Positions 1-6,972 of a DNA stretch of 17,244 nt are shown in pieces; position 1 is the stretch's first letter, and each line of letters begins with the position of its first letter. The stretch is taken from positions 1 through 17,244 of the forward strand of contig JBFFGE010000092.1 in NCBI GenBank assembly GCA_041557595.1, in the 5' to 3' direction. The DNA comes from JAOTYV01 sp041557595. Its GTDB lineage: Bacteria; Pseudomonadota; Alphaproteobacteria; UBA8366. The position numbers were made by a program, and so were the translations under genes. The notes under the pieces were generated by a model, which saw only the letters and a list, made by a program, of their open reading frames with translations, made no database searches and had not been told where the DNA came from.

Positions 1-82
1 GCGACTGCGCCACCACGGCCTCGTAGAGGCGCCGCGCCGCGGCCCGGATGGGCGATGTCTTGAAGAACCGGTCCAATATCAT
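1..82 (-). CDS. Ubiquinol-cytochrome c chaperone family protein, N-terminal fragment
   Basis: This is the first 27 codons of a minus-strand gene that runs off the left edge. The ATG is at 82-80 and the reading begins MILDRFFKTSPIRAAARRLY. The pattern of a short M(I)LDR-F start followed by a basic, alanine-rich helix with RAAA-x-x-LY resembles the N-terminus of the Cbp3-like ubiquinol-cytochrome c chaperone family, which helps assemble cytochrome b of the bc1 complex. In alphaproteobacteria this gene often sits beside a BamE/SmpA lipoprotein gene, and one diverges from it here. The identification comes from a very short stretch plus context, so it is moderate. No strong Shine-Dalgarno is visible upstream. 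Confidence 0.55.
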   Translation of the reverse strand, partial: MILDRFFKTSPIRAAARRLYEAVVAQS

Positions 83-217
83 TGCGTGATTTCCCGAGCC
101 GCCCCGAGCGGGCGCAGTTGCCAAGCCGTATTGCTCTGCCAGCCGACCTATATTAGTAGAATGACGTGTCCGGCAATGGCCGGAACCGAAAAAACTGAAT
201 TTACTCGAAATGGGGCC

Positions 218-649
218 ATGAAACACGCGGGATTCGTCACATGTACGATATTGGCGGCGTTCTTGTCGGCGTGCAGTCCGCGGTCCAATACGCACGGTAA
301 TTTGCTTACCGATGGCCAGCTTTCCGAAATCAAGGTCGGCCAGACGACCAAGGCGGAATTGCTGCGGCTAGCCGGACCCCCGTCCTCGCAGGGCACATTT
401 GACGCGCAGGTCTGGTACTACATCGGCCGCCAGGTCGAGCAATGGGCATTCTTCAACCCCCATGTGAAACAGCGGAAATCGCTGGCGGTGTATTTCGATC
501 AGAACGGCGTGGTCGAAAACATTCAACTGTACGGCAAGGACGACACCCGTAAAGTCGACATCGTCCAACGCGAGACGCCCACCTCCGGCCGCACGATCGG
601 GTTCTTCGAGCAAATGATCGACAATTTGGGCATCTTCCGGAAGCGCTGA
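218..649 (+). CDS. bamE: BamE/SmpA/OmlA-family outer-membrane lipoprotein
   Basis: This 143-residue lipoprotein has the fold expected of BamE, an accessory subunit of the BAM complex that inserts beta-barrel proteins into the outer membrane. The frame is open further upstream, but the ATG at 218 is preferred because it gives a clean lipoprotein signal: a short basic start, a hydrophobic stretch, then lipobox LSAC with the lipidated Cys at residue 19. The mature part begins with a polar linker. It then shows the SmpA pattern LTDGQLSEIKVGQTTKAEL, a G-P turn, WYYIGR and a C-terminal strand with VYFDQNGVVENIQLYG. It diverges from the chaperone gene; 83-217 presumably holds both promoters, but I see no convincing -35/-10 pair there. 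Family call is strong; the true BamE role is inferred. Confidence 0.85.
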   Translation: MKHAGFVTCTILAAFLSACSPRSNTHGNLLTDGQLSEIKVGQTTKAELLRLAGPPSSQGTFDAQVWYYIGRQVEQWAFFNPHVKQRKSLAVYFDQNGVVENIQLYGKDDTRKVDIVQRETPTSGRTIGFFEQMIDNLGIFRKR

Positions 650-686
650 TCGTCCGGTCGGCACGGCCAATCGGCGGTCACAAAGA

Positions 687-716
687 AAAGCCCCGACACC
701 GAAGTGCCGGGGCTTT
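687..716 (-). terminator. Strong hairpin terminator, best read on the minus strand (hppA side)
   Basis: The arms AAAGCCCCG (687-695) and CGGGGCTTT (708-716) flank an inner CAC/GTG pair. Read on the minus strand, the remaining mismatch becomes a G-U wobble, giving a continuous 13-bp stem capped by a C(UUCG)G tetraloop and followed by TTTTCTTT. On the plus strand the same DNA has an A-C mismatch, a CGAA loop and only three Ts. It therefore fits termination of hppA transcripts best, and may also stop bamE transcription. Confidence 0.85.
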
Positions 717-738
717 GTCGTGCAGTATCGCCGCGTCT

Positions 739-778
739 AGACCATTTCTTGCTTAAATTGACCCATATGAAATGGTCT
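739..778. repeat. Perfect 10-bp inverted repeat with 20-bp spacer
   Basis: AGACCATTTC (739-748) and GAAATGGTCT (769-778) are perfect reverse complements separated by 20 AT-rich bases. The element lies between the hairpin terminator and the end of hppA, outside any credible gene. No T-run follows it directly, so it is not a simple terminator. Its function is unknown: a binding site, an RNA stem in the hppA 3' end, or a remnant of a small insertion are all possible. Confidence 0.6.
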
Positions 779-808
779 GTTTCCTGGTTTTTACGCGAAT
801 ACGTCGTC

Positions 809-827
809 GCGAACCGTTTCGGTTCGC
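809..827. other. 8-bp perfect hairpin just 3' of hppA
   Basis: GCGAACCG (809-816) pairs exactly with CGGTTCGC (820-827) around a TTT loop, 12 bases beyond the hppA stop codon. No U-tract follows on either strand, so it looks like a 3'-end stabilising or processing stem rather than an intrinsic terminator. That role is inferred. Confidence 0.5.
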
Positions 828-839
828 TCGGGATTTGCT

Positions 840-2939
840 CTAATGCGCCAGCATCGCCAGCAGCAAGAGTGCCACGATATTGGTGATCTTGATCATGGGA
901 TTTACCGCGGGTCCGGCCGTATCCTTGTAGGGATCGCCGACCGTATCGCCAGTGACCGCGGCATGGTGCGCTTCCGATCCCTTGCCGCCAAGATTGCCGT
1001 CTTCGATATATTTCTTGGCGTTGTCCCAGGCGCCGCCGCCCGCGGTCATCGATATGGCCACGAACAGCCCGGTGACGATCACGCCCAGCAGCATCGCACC
1101 AAGCGCGGACAAGGCGGCCGACTTGCCGGCGATTACCAGGATCACCCCGTACAGCACCAGCGGCGACAGGACCGGCAGCATCGACGGAATGATCATTTCC
1201 TTGATCGCCGCCCGCGTCAGCATATCGACGCAGGTGCCGTATTCGGGCTTGCCCGTGCCTTCCATGATGCCCGGAATTTCCCGGAACTGTCGGCGCACTT
1301 CATTGACCACCGATCCCGCCGCACGGCCGACGGCGGTCATGCCGAGCGCTCCGAACAGGTAGGGCAGCATGCCGCCGACGAACAGGCCGACCACGACATA
1401 CGGGTTGGAAAGCGAGAAATCCACGACGACGCCAGCGAAGTAGGGGAATTCCTTCGGATTCGCGCTGAAAAAGGCGAGATCCTGCGTGTAGGCGGCGAAC
1501 AGCACCAGCGCGCCGAGCCCGGCCGAGCCGATGGCGTAGCCCTTGGTGACCGCCTTCGTGGTATTGCCGACCGCATCGAGCGCATCGGTAATCTTGCGAA
1601 CGCTCTCGTCGAGTTCCGCCATCTCGGCAATGCCGCCGGCGTTATCCGTAACCGGTCCATAGGCGTCGAGCGCCACCACCATACCCGCAAGCGCCAGCAT
1701 CGCGGTCACGGCGATGGCGATGCCGAACAGACCTGCCAGCATATAGGTCGAAACGATCGCGGCGCAGATGAGCAGTGCCGGAATTGCCGTGGCCTCCATG
1801 GAAATCGCCAGCCCCTGGATGACATTGGTGCCGTGCCCCGTGGTCGACGCCTGGGCGATCGACCGAACCGGCCGGTATTCGGTGCTGGTGTAGTATTCGG
1901 TGACCCAGATGATCAGGCCGGTCAGCAAGAGACCGATGACGCCGCAGATGAACAGGCTCATTCCGGTGAAGGTCTGCCCGCCGGCATTGAAGACCGTATC
2001 CATGCCGAGCAAGGTATCGGTGACGGGCCACAGTGCCCCCGCCGACAACACGGCGCCGGCGATGAAGCCCTTGTAGAGCGCGCCCATGATGCTCTGGCTC
2101 GCGCCGAGGCGCACGAAGAAGGTCGAAAGCACCGAGGTCAGAATGCACACCCCGCCGATAACGAGCGGGTAGAGCATCAGCGGACCGGCGATCGCCTGTC
2201 CGACGAACAGGATCGATGCCAGCACCATGGTCGCGACGACGGACACGACATAGGTCTCGAACAAATCCGCCGCCATGCCGGCGCAGTCGCCGACATTGTC
2301 GCCCACATTGTCGGCGATCACCGCGGGGTTGCGCGGGTCGTCCTCGGGGATGCCCGCCTCCACCTTGCCAACCAGATCCGCGCCCACATCGGCGCCTTTG
2401 GTAAAGATGCCGCCGCCCAATCGTGCAAAGATTGAGATCAGCGAAGCGCCAAATCCAAGCGCAACCAGCGGATCGACCAGCGCCCGGCCGCTCGCGCCAT
2501 CGCTCAGCAGGTACCAGTAGGTTCCCGCCACCGCGAGCAATGCCAACCCGGCAACCAACATCCCGGTCACCGAACCCGCCTTGAAGGACACGGCCAGCCC
2601 CTCCGCCAGTCCCGTGCGGGCGGCTTCGGTGGTGCGGACATTCGCCCGAACCGAGACAAGCATGCCGATATACCCCGTCGCGCCGGATAATACGGCGCCG
2701 ACCAAATAGGCCGCGGCAACCTGCCAGCCGAGCAAAAAGTAAAGGATGACGGCGATCACCGCTCCGACGATGCCGATCGCCGTGTACTGGCGATTGAGAT
2801 AGGCGCCGGCGCCTTCCTGGATTGCGCCGGCAATCTCCTGCATCCGCTCGGAACCGGCGCTTGCGGTCCATACGGACCGGCCCGCAATAATTCCATAAGC
2901 TATAGCCACCGCAACACAAACGAAGACGAATACGAGCAT
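840..2939 (-). CDS. hppA: K+-independent membrane-bound proton-translocating pyrophosphatase
   Basis: This 699-residue integral membrane enzyme hydrolyses pyrophosphate and pumps protons across the inner membrane. Full family length is present, with about 16 hydrophobic segments. Signature motifs include KGADVGADLVGKVE (residues 181-194), DDPRNPAVIADNVGDNVGD (200-218), DAYGPVTDNAGGIAEM (425-440) and a C-terminal DNAKKYIE...GDTVGDPYKDTAGP block. The sequence GNTTKAVTKGYA carries Lys462 where K+-dependent enzymes have Ala, which places it in the K+-independent class. The start is the ATG at 2939, giving the usual hydrophobic N-terminus. The 192 bp between it and the MFS stop hold no promoter I can name confidently. 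Transcription probably ends at the 687-716 hairpin. Confidence 0.97.
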   Translation of the reverse strand: MLVFVFVCVAVAIAYGIIAGRSVWTASAGSERMQEIAGAIQEGAGAYLNRQYTAIGIVGAVIAVILYFLLGWQVAAAYLVGAVLSGATGYIGMLVSVRANVRTTEAARTGLAEGLAVSFKAGSVTGMLVAGLALLAVAGTYWYLLSDGASGRALVDPLVALGFGASLISIFARLGGGIFTKGADVGADLVGKVEAGIPEDDPRNPAVIADNVGDNVGDCAGMAADLFETYVVSVVATMVLASILFVGQAIAGPLMLYPLVIGGVCILTSVLSTFFVRLGASQSIMGALYKGFIAGAVLSAGALWPVTDTLLGMDTVFNAGGQTFTGMSLFICGVIGLLLTGLIIWVTEYYTSTEYRPVRSIAQASTTGHGTNVIQGLAISMEATAIPALLICAAIVSTYMLAGLFGIAIAVTAMLALAGMVVALDAYGPVTDNAGGIAEMAELDESVRKITDALDAVGNTTKAVTKGYAIGSAGLGALVLFAAYTQDLAFFSANPKEFPYFAGVVVDFSLSNPYVVVGLFVGGMLPYLFGALGMTAVGRAAGSVVNEVRRQFREIPGIMEGTGKPEYGTCVDMLTRAAIKEMIIPSMLPVLSPLVLYGVILVIAGKSAALSALGAMLLGVIVTGLFVAISMTAGGGAWDNAKKYIEDGNLGGKGSEAHHAAVTGDTVGDPYKDTAGPAVNPMIKITNIVALLLLAMLAH

Positions 2940-3131
2940 TTCCCGAACCTGGATTTGTTATTGAGAAATCGATGAAACGAGCTGTCGCGCGACCCGTGTA
3001 CTCCCCCAAGATTCCGAATCAGAATGGGCTGTCGCGAAGCGGCCGGAACATGCCAGAACGCCGAACCTATGGCAACTGCCGATCCCGCCAAAGCGTTCCA
3101 AATCCGAACGCGCCGACGCCAAATCCTGCCG

Positions 3132-4259
3132 CTACACGCCGGGCGCGCGGCGGCGCATTACCATCAACCAGATCAATGCCGCCAGTACGGTCAGGATCGG
3201 CGCCACACCGGCCAGATTCACGGTGGCCCAGCCAAAACTGTGCTCGACCCATCCCGATGCCAACGCCGCCGCCGAAACCATTGAAAATACGAGAAAATCG
3301 TTCAGCGCCTGGACCTTCGCCTTTTCCGCGGGCGCATGGGTGCTAGTGAGCAGCGTGGTGCCGCCGATGAACAGAAAGTTCCAACCGAGCCCGAGCAGAA
3401 CCAGACCGCCCCAAAAATGCCAGACGCCGGCGCCGCTCATATTGACCGCAATGCACAACAGCATCAGCACGGCGCCCGTAAAGATCATCCAGGCTTCGCC
3501 GAATCGCTTGATCAAGTGTCCCGTGAAAAAGCTCGGCGCGTACATTCCGAGGATATGCCACTGGATGACCCAGGCCGCGTCGTCGAATACATGGCCGTAA
3601 GAGACCATCGCCAATGGCGTCGCCGTCATCACGAAGGTCATGATGGTGTAGCCGATCATCGCGGCCAGGACGGCAACGACGAAGGTCGGCTGGCGGGCGA
3701 TAACCGACAGGGTCCGGCCGCTGCTGGCGCGTTCCTCGGCGCGCGGGACCGGGATGTCGACCCGGGACAGCAACAGGATGGTCAGCACGGAAAGGCCAAT
3801 CATGGCGGTGAATCCGCCGGCGAACATGACGGGCGAGAAGAGATCGCGACTCCATTTCGCAAGCTCCGGACCGATAATCGCGGCGATCACCCCGCCCGCC
3901 AGAACGAAGGAAATGGCCCGGCTCTTGAAGGCTTCGCTGGCGGTATCCGCCGCCGCGAAGCGATAGTACTGCCAGATCGCGTTGTGCGTGCCGAAGATCA
4001 AGCCGGCCGCGGCAAAAAGCCAGAAGCTCTGGGCGAAAATCGCATAGGTGGCGAGCGCCGCGCCCGACATTTCGATCATCTGCCCGGCAATGAAAATCGT
4101 CCGGCGGCCAAAGCGCCGCATCAGGAGCGAGGCGGGTACCGTCGCCGACATGGTTGCGACCCACTGCAAGGCCAGCGGCAGCGTGGCCAGCGCCTTGTCC
4201 GGCGCAATCGCGTGCGCCACCAGCGGCGATGTCGCCAGTATCAGCGAGCTGCCCGACAT
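3132..4259 (-). CDS. Major facilitator superfamily transporter with unresolved start
   Basis: The frame encodes 375 residues from the ATG at 4259, with a run of hydrophobic helices, a loop-2/3 motif RRFGRR (residues 48-53) and a parallel RFGEAW in the C-terminal half, typical of MFS permeases. Substrate cannot be told. The start is odd. Upstream of 4259 the same frame stays open to a stop at 4380-4382 and reads ...RDPTRRNVVLLSFSLALS, clearly the first half of transmembrane helix 1. That stretch contains no ATG, GTG or TTG, so starting at 4259 would cut helix 1. A rare start codon, a lost start or a sequencing error could explain it. An AAGGA sequence lies near 4348-4352. The gene may be regulated through the palindrome at 4374-4403. 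Confidence 0.82.
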   Translation of the reverse strand: MSGSSLILATSPLVAHAIAPDKALATLPLALQWVATMSATVPASLLMRRFGRRTIFIAGQMIEMSGAALATYAIFAQSFWLFAAAGLIFGTHNAIWQYYRFAAADTASEAFKSRAISFVLAGGVIAAIIGPELAKWSRDLFSPVMFAGGFTAMIGLSVLTILLLSRVDIPVPRAEERASSGRTLSVIARQPTFVVAVLAAMIGYTIMTFVMTATPLAMVSYGHVFDDAAWVIQWHILGMYAPSFFTGHLIKRFGEAWMIFTGAVLMLLCIAVNMSGAGVWHFWGGLVLLGLGWNFLFIGGTTLLTSTHAPAEKAKVQALNDFLVFSMVSAAALASGWVEHSFGWATVNLAGVAPILTVLAALIWLMVMRRRAPGV

Positions 4260-4373
4260 CGACAGCGCGAGCGAGAACGACAGCAGAACGACATTGCGCC
4301 GCGTCGGGTCGCGGCCGACCGCCCCTGGAGTGTCCGCAGATTGCCGATCCTTAGGAGTTTCGCCTAGATCAAC

Positions 4374-4403
4374 CTGCCTTTAATTGGAACCAACTAAAGG
4401 CAG
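4374..4403. promoter_or_regulatory. 30-bp near-perfect palindrome, candidate operator upstream of the MFS gene
   Basis: CTGCCTTTA (4374-4382) and TAAAGGCAG (4395-4403) are perfect 9-bp inverted arms. Inside them TTGG-AA-CCAA forms a second palindrome, with a single mismatched pair between (A4383/C4394). Symmetry and length suggest a dimeric repressor or activator site, lying in AT-rich DNA between the FliL-like gene and the MFS gene. A TATAGAAT-like sequence occurs about 20 bp upstream on the minus strand. No T-run follows, so a terminator is unlikely. Confidence 0.5.
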
Positions 4404-4466
4404 AAAAGTTGATCGATTCTATAAAGATAAAGCAGCTTATGGGCGCCCGAATGGGCGAACGCTGCG

Positions 4467-4937
4467 CTAGTTGGAAAGGGCGGCCCGCTCGAACGCACCC
4501 TGGATCAGCACATTCTTGACCTTGCCCTTGCCAACCGTCCGGTCGCTCGCCCGCTTGAGGCGTCGTCGTACCGCATTGACGTTGATGCCGCCCGCGCCCG
4601 GTGACCGATAGGCATAGTAATCGAAGAGATCCTTGATGAAGGCGTCCTTCAGCCGGGGAAAGACGGCCCTGACCTCATCTTTCGTGTTTTCGTCATGCAT
4701 TTCAAGGGTGATGCGAAACAGCACATACTTCTGAATTTCGCGGTTGCGGATGATCGGAATGACCAGATTCTTGACGTCCAGATAGATCGGATCCGCGGTG
4801 ACCACGGCCGGCGCTTCCGTTTCGGCCGTCTTCGGGTCTTCTGGATTTTCCGCCTCCTGGCCTTGCAGGAAGAAAAACGCCGCGCCGCCCCCCGCGAGCA
4901 GCAGCACAACCAAGACGATTATGATTACCAGTTTCAT
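4467..4937 (-). CDS. Small FliL-domain, single-pass membrane protein
   Basis: This 156-residue protein has one N-terminal transmembrane segment (residues 3-24), an acidic, proline-rich linker (about 27-48) and a C-terminal FliL-type domain. The domain shows YLDVKNLVIPIIRNREIQKY (residues 52-71), then a beta strand FRITLEM and a helix DEVRAVFPRLKDAFIKDLF. FliL proteins are inner-membrane, periplasm-facing and linked to the flagellar stator in motile bacteria. No other flagellar gene is visible, so this may be a stand-alone FliL-like protein rather than flagellar FliL; I give no gene symbol. It is 102 bp downstream of thiL and may be read through from it. A weak CGCCC-ATTC-GGGCG hairpin lies just past its stop (4444-4457), without a clear U-tract. 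Confidence 0.75.
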   Translation of the reverse strand: MKLVIIIVLVVLLLAGGGAAFFFLQGQEAENPEDPKTAETEAPAVVTADPIYLDVKNLVIPIIRNREIQKYVLFRITLEMHDENTKDEVRAVFPRLKDAFIKDLFDYYAYRSPGAGGINVNAVRRRLKRASDRTVGKGKVKNVLIQGAFERAALSN

Positions 4938-5039
4938 CGACGGGTCCGACCGCTACCGATCCTGTTCCGGCGGGCCAATATCGGCGCACCGGTCAACCGG
5001 CGGTAGGTATAGCGCCCCCCGCCACGCCAAGCCAAAGGA

Positions 5040-6026
5040 TTATCGATGGGTGTATCCGGCGGCCGCGAAGGGCATCGGCCGCCCCTGCCCGTCCAGCACA
5101 CGAACACCGCTGCCGGCTTCGATCGCGCCGATCTCGGTCATCGGCAATCCAAGCGATGCGGACGCTTTTGCTATCGCGGGACCGGCGTCGGCGGGGGCGG
5201 TAAACAGCAACTCGTAATCGTCGCCGCCGGTCAGCGCCGCCTCGCGCAGATCCGGCGCGCCCGCAATAGCCTTGGCGGCGGCCTCCGACAGCGGGACGCG
5301 GTCCGAGTCGACCACCGTCGCCACGCCGGACACATCGGCGATATGACCAAGATCGCCAACAAGACCGTCCGAGACATCCATACCCGCCGTCGCCAAACCG
5401 ACAAGCCGCGCGCCCGCGTCGAGGCGCGGCTGCGGCAAGCGATACCGATCGATCAGCCAGTCTCGCGCCGTGCCGTCCAGTCCCGTCAACGCGCCACGGG
5501 CCGCCCGAAGGCCGAGCGCCCCATCGCCGATGGTGCCGGTCACGAAGATACGATCGCCCGGCCGCGCACCCCCTCGGCGCAAGGCGGCGCCGTGTGCGAC
5601 TTCACCGAACGCCGTCACGGTCAGGCATAACGGTCCCGGGATGGACACGCTGTCGCCACCGGCCAGCGCCACCGCGAATTGCGCCTGATCGGCAGCGAGG
5701 CCGTCCGTAAAGTCCGCCAGCCAGATATCGTCGAGCGTCGAGGGCAGCGCGAGATTCAATGTGTAGCACCGGGCGGTCGCCCCCATTCCGGCAAGGTCAG
5801 AAAGATTGACCCGCAGGAGTTTCCGCGCGATCAGCGCCGCCGGCTCGTCGCCGATAAAATGCACGCCGGCGACCATGGTATCGGTGGTAACAATCAGGTC
5901 GCAGCCTGCACTCGGCGTGATCGCGGCCGCGTCGTCGCTCAGGCCGAACGCGCCCGGCCAGCCCTGCGCCAAAGGGGCGAGATAGCGCGCGATCCGGTCG
6001 AATTCACCCGTCCGAACCGGCGTCAT
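5040..6026 (-). CDS. thiL: Thiamine-monophosphate kinase
   Basis: ThiL phosphorylates thiamine monophosphate with ATP to give thiamine diphosphate, the last step of cofactor synthesis in the cytosol. From the ATG at 6026 it has 328 residues, normal for the family. Visible motifs are GEFDRI near the start, LSDDAA (residues 29-34), TTDTMVAGVHF (47-57), NLSDLAGMGA (74-83), AGGD (122-125), MDVSDGL (216-222) and GGDDYELLF (267-275), covering the Mg-ATP and substrate sites. The frame is open further upstream, but that portion is the nusB gene in another frame, and the family begins at about T-GEFDRI. The start lies inside nusB with a 23-bp overlap, pointing to translational coupling. Confidence 0.95.
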   Translation of the reverse strand: MTPVRTGEFDRIARYLAPLAQGWPGAFGLSDDAAAITPSAGCDLIVTTDTMVAGVHFIGDEPAALIARKLLRVNLSDLAGMGATARCYTLNLALPSTLDDIWLADFTDGLAADQAQFAVALAGGDSVSIPGPLCLTVTAFGEVAHGAALRRGGARPGDRIFVTGTIGDGALGLRAARGALTGLDGTARDWLIDRYRLPQPRLDAGARLVGLATAGMDVSDGLVGDLGHIADVSGVATVVDSDRVPLSEAAAKAIAGAPDLREAALTGGDDYELLFTAPADAGPAIAKASASLGLPMTEIGAIEAGSGVRVLDGQGRPMPFAAAGYTHR

Positions 6027-6510
6027 GGGCGTCACCCACCGTTTTCGTCTGCTGTGTCCGGTGCCGGGCGACACGATCGAGCACGGCGTTGACCAAGGCC
6101 GGCTCCCGCTCATTGAAAAAGGCATCCGCCACGGCGACGTATTCGTTGATGGTCAGCGCCGCATCGATATCGTCGCGCCCGTACAACTCGTAGGCGCCGG
6201 CCCGCAGGATGACCCGCATCAGGACTTCCAGCCGGTCGAGCCGGCGGTCCTTGTCGAGCGCATCGTTCAAGTATCCGTCCAGCCGCGGCCGGTCGCCGGT
6301 CGCGCCCCGTACGATATCGGCGAACAGCGCCATATCGATCTCGGACGGCGCCGATGGCGGCTCCGCATCGCCGAGACGATGACCGCTGAAATCGGCGATC
6401 ACCGACTCCGCGGACTCATTGCCGAATTCAAGCTGGTACAAGGCCTGCACCGCCGCGACGCGGGCGCCGCGCCGCAACCGCCCGATCGAAGATCCGGAAC
6501 GGTCATTCAT
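6004..6510 (-). CDS. nusB: Transcription antitermination factor NusB
   Basis: This 168-residue protein is the RNA-binding partner of NusE (S10) in antitermination, notably on rRNA operons. The start at 6510 gives MNDRSGSSIGRLRRGARVAA, followed by VQALYQLEF, LDKDRRLDRLEVLMRVILRAGAYEL and INEYVAVADAFF, all classic NusB helices. The C-terminus is a short charged tail. The ATG overlaps the ribH stop codon as ATGA (6510-6507), and the gene's 3' end overlaps thiL. The ribH-nusB neighbourhood is widely conserved in bacteria, which supports the assignment. Confidence 0.95.
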   Translation of the reverse strand: MNDRSGSSIGRLRRGARVAAVQALYQLEFGNESAESVIADFSGHRLGDAEPPSAPSEIDMALFADIVRGATGDRPRLDGYLNDALDKDRRLDRLEVLMRVILRAGAYELYGRDDIDAALTINEYVAVADAFFNEREPALVNAVLDRVARHRTQQTKTVGDAHDAGSDG

Positions 6511-6962
6511 GAGGATTCGACAGCGAAACGCCGCCGCAGGGCAACCATGCGCAGACACGCTTCCACGGCCGCCCGGCCCTTGTCGCCCTGATCCTGCGCC
6601 GCCCGCGCCCAGGCTTGATCGCGGTTCTCGCAGGTCAGGATGCCATAACCGATGGCCAGCCCGTCGCGGACGGACAGATCCATCAAGCCGCGCGCGCTTT
6701 CCTGGCATACATAGTCGTAATGGGTCGTTTCGCCGCGGATGACACAGCCGAGCGCGACGTAGCCGTCGAAGCCGTCCGCCCCGCCGGCGTGCGCCGCAAA
6801 CGCGATCGCACCGGGAATTTCGAATGCGCCAGGCACCGCCAGCCACTCGAATCGTGCGCCCGACGACGTCAGCGCCGCTTCGGCGCCGCGTGCCATCTCG
6901 TCCGCCAGCTCTTCGTAAAACCGCGCTTCGACGATCAAAATTTTCGGTGGGGAATCATTCAT
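6507..6962 (-). CDS. ribH: 6,7-dimethyl-8-ribityllumazine synthase
   Basis: RibH condenses 5-amino-6-ribitylaminouracil with 3,4-dihydroxy-2-butanone 4-phosphate to form lumazine, the penultimate riboflavin intermediate. The protein has 151 residues, typical of the family. Diagnostic stretches are ILIVEARFYEELA near the N-terminus, VPGAFEIP (residues 43-50), GCVIRGETTHYDYV (72-85, with catalytic His81) and GILTCEN. It starts 10 bp after the ribBX stop and ends in an ATGA overlap with nusB, so it is in the same transcript. Two closely spaced ATGs occur at the 5' end; the first (6962) is used here. Confidence 0.96.
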   Translation of the reverse strand: MNDSPPKILIVEARFYEELADEMARGAEAALTSSGARFEWLAVPGAFEIPGAIAFAAHAGGADGFDGYVALGCVIRGETTHYDYVCQESARGLMDLSVRDGLAIGYGILTCENRDQAWARAAQDQGDKGRAAVEACLRMVALRRRFAVESS

Positions 6963-6972
6963 TCAACGGCAC

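Noticed and set aside
843..2435. Long plus-strand open frame (530 codons) opposite hppA
   Set aside because: It is antisense to a clear hppA gene, is rich in His, Arg, Asp and Gly as expected for the complement of GC-rich coding DNA, and has no recognisable domain.
3336..4367. 343-codon plus-strand open frame opposite the MFS gene
   Set aside because: Low-complexity Arg/Gln/Gly/Asp composition and antisense to a clear membrane protein.
4444..4457. CGCCC-ATTC-GGGCG hairpin as a terminator for the FliL-like gene
   Set aside because: Only a 5-bp stem, with no U-tract immediately downstream; mentioned under the gene but not called as a terminator.
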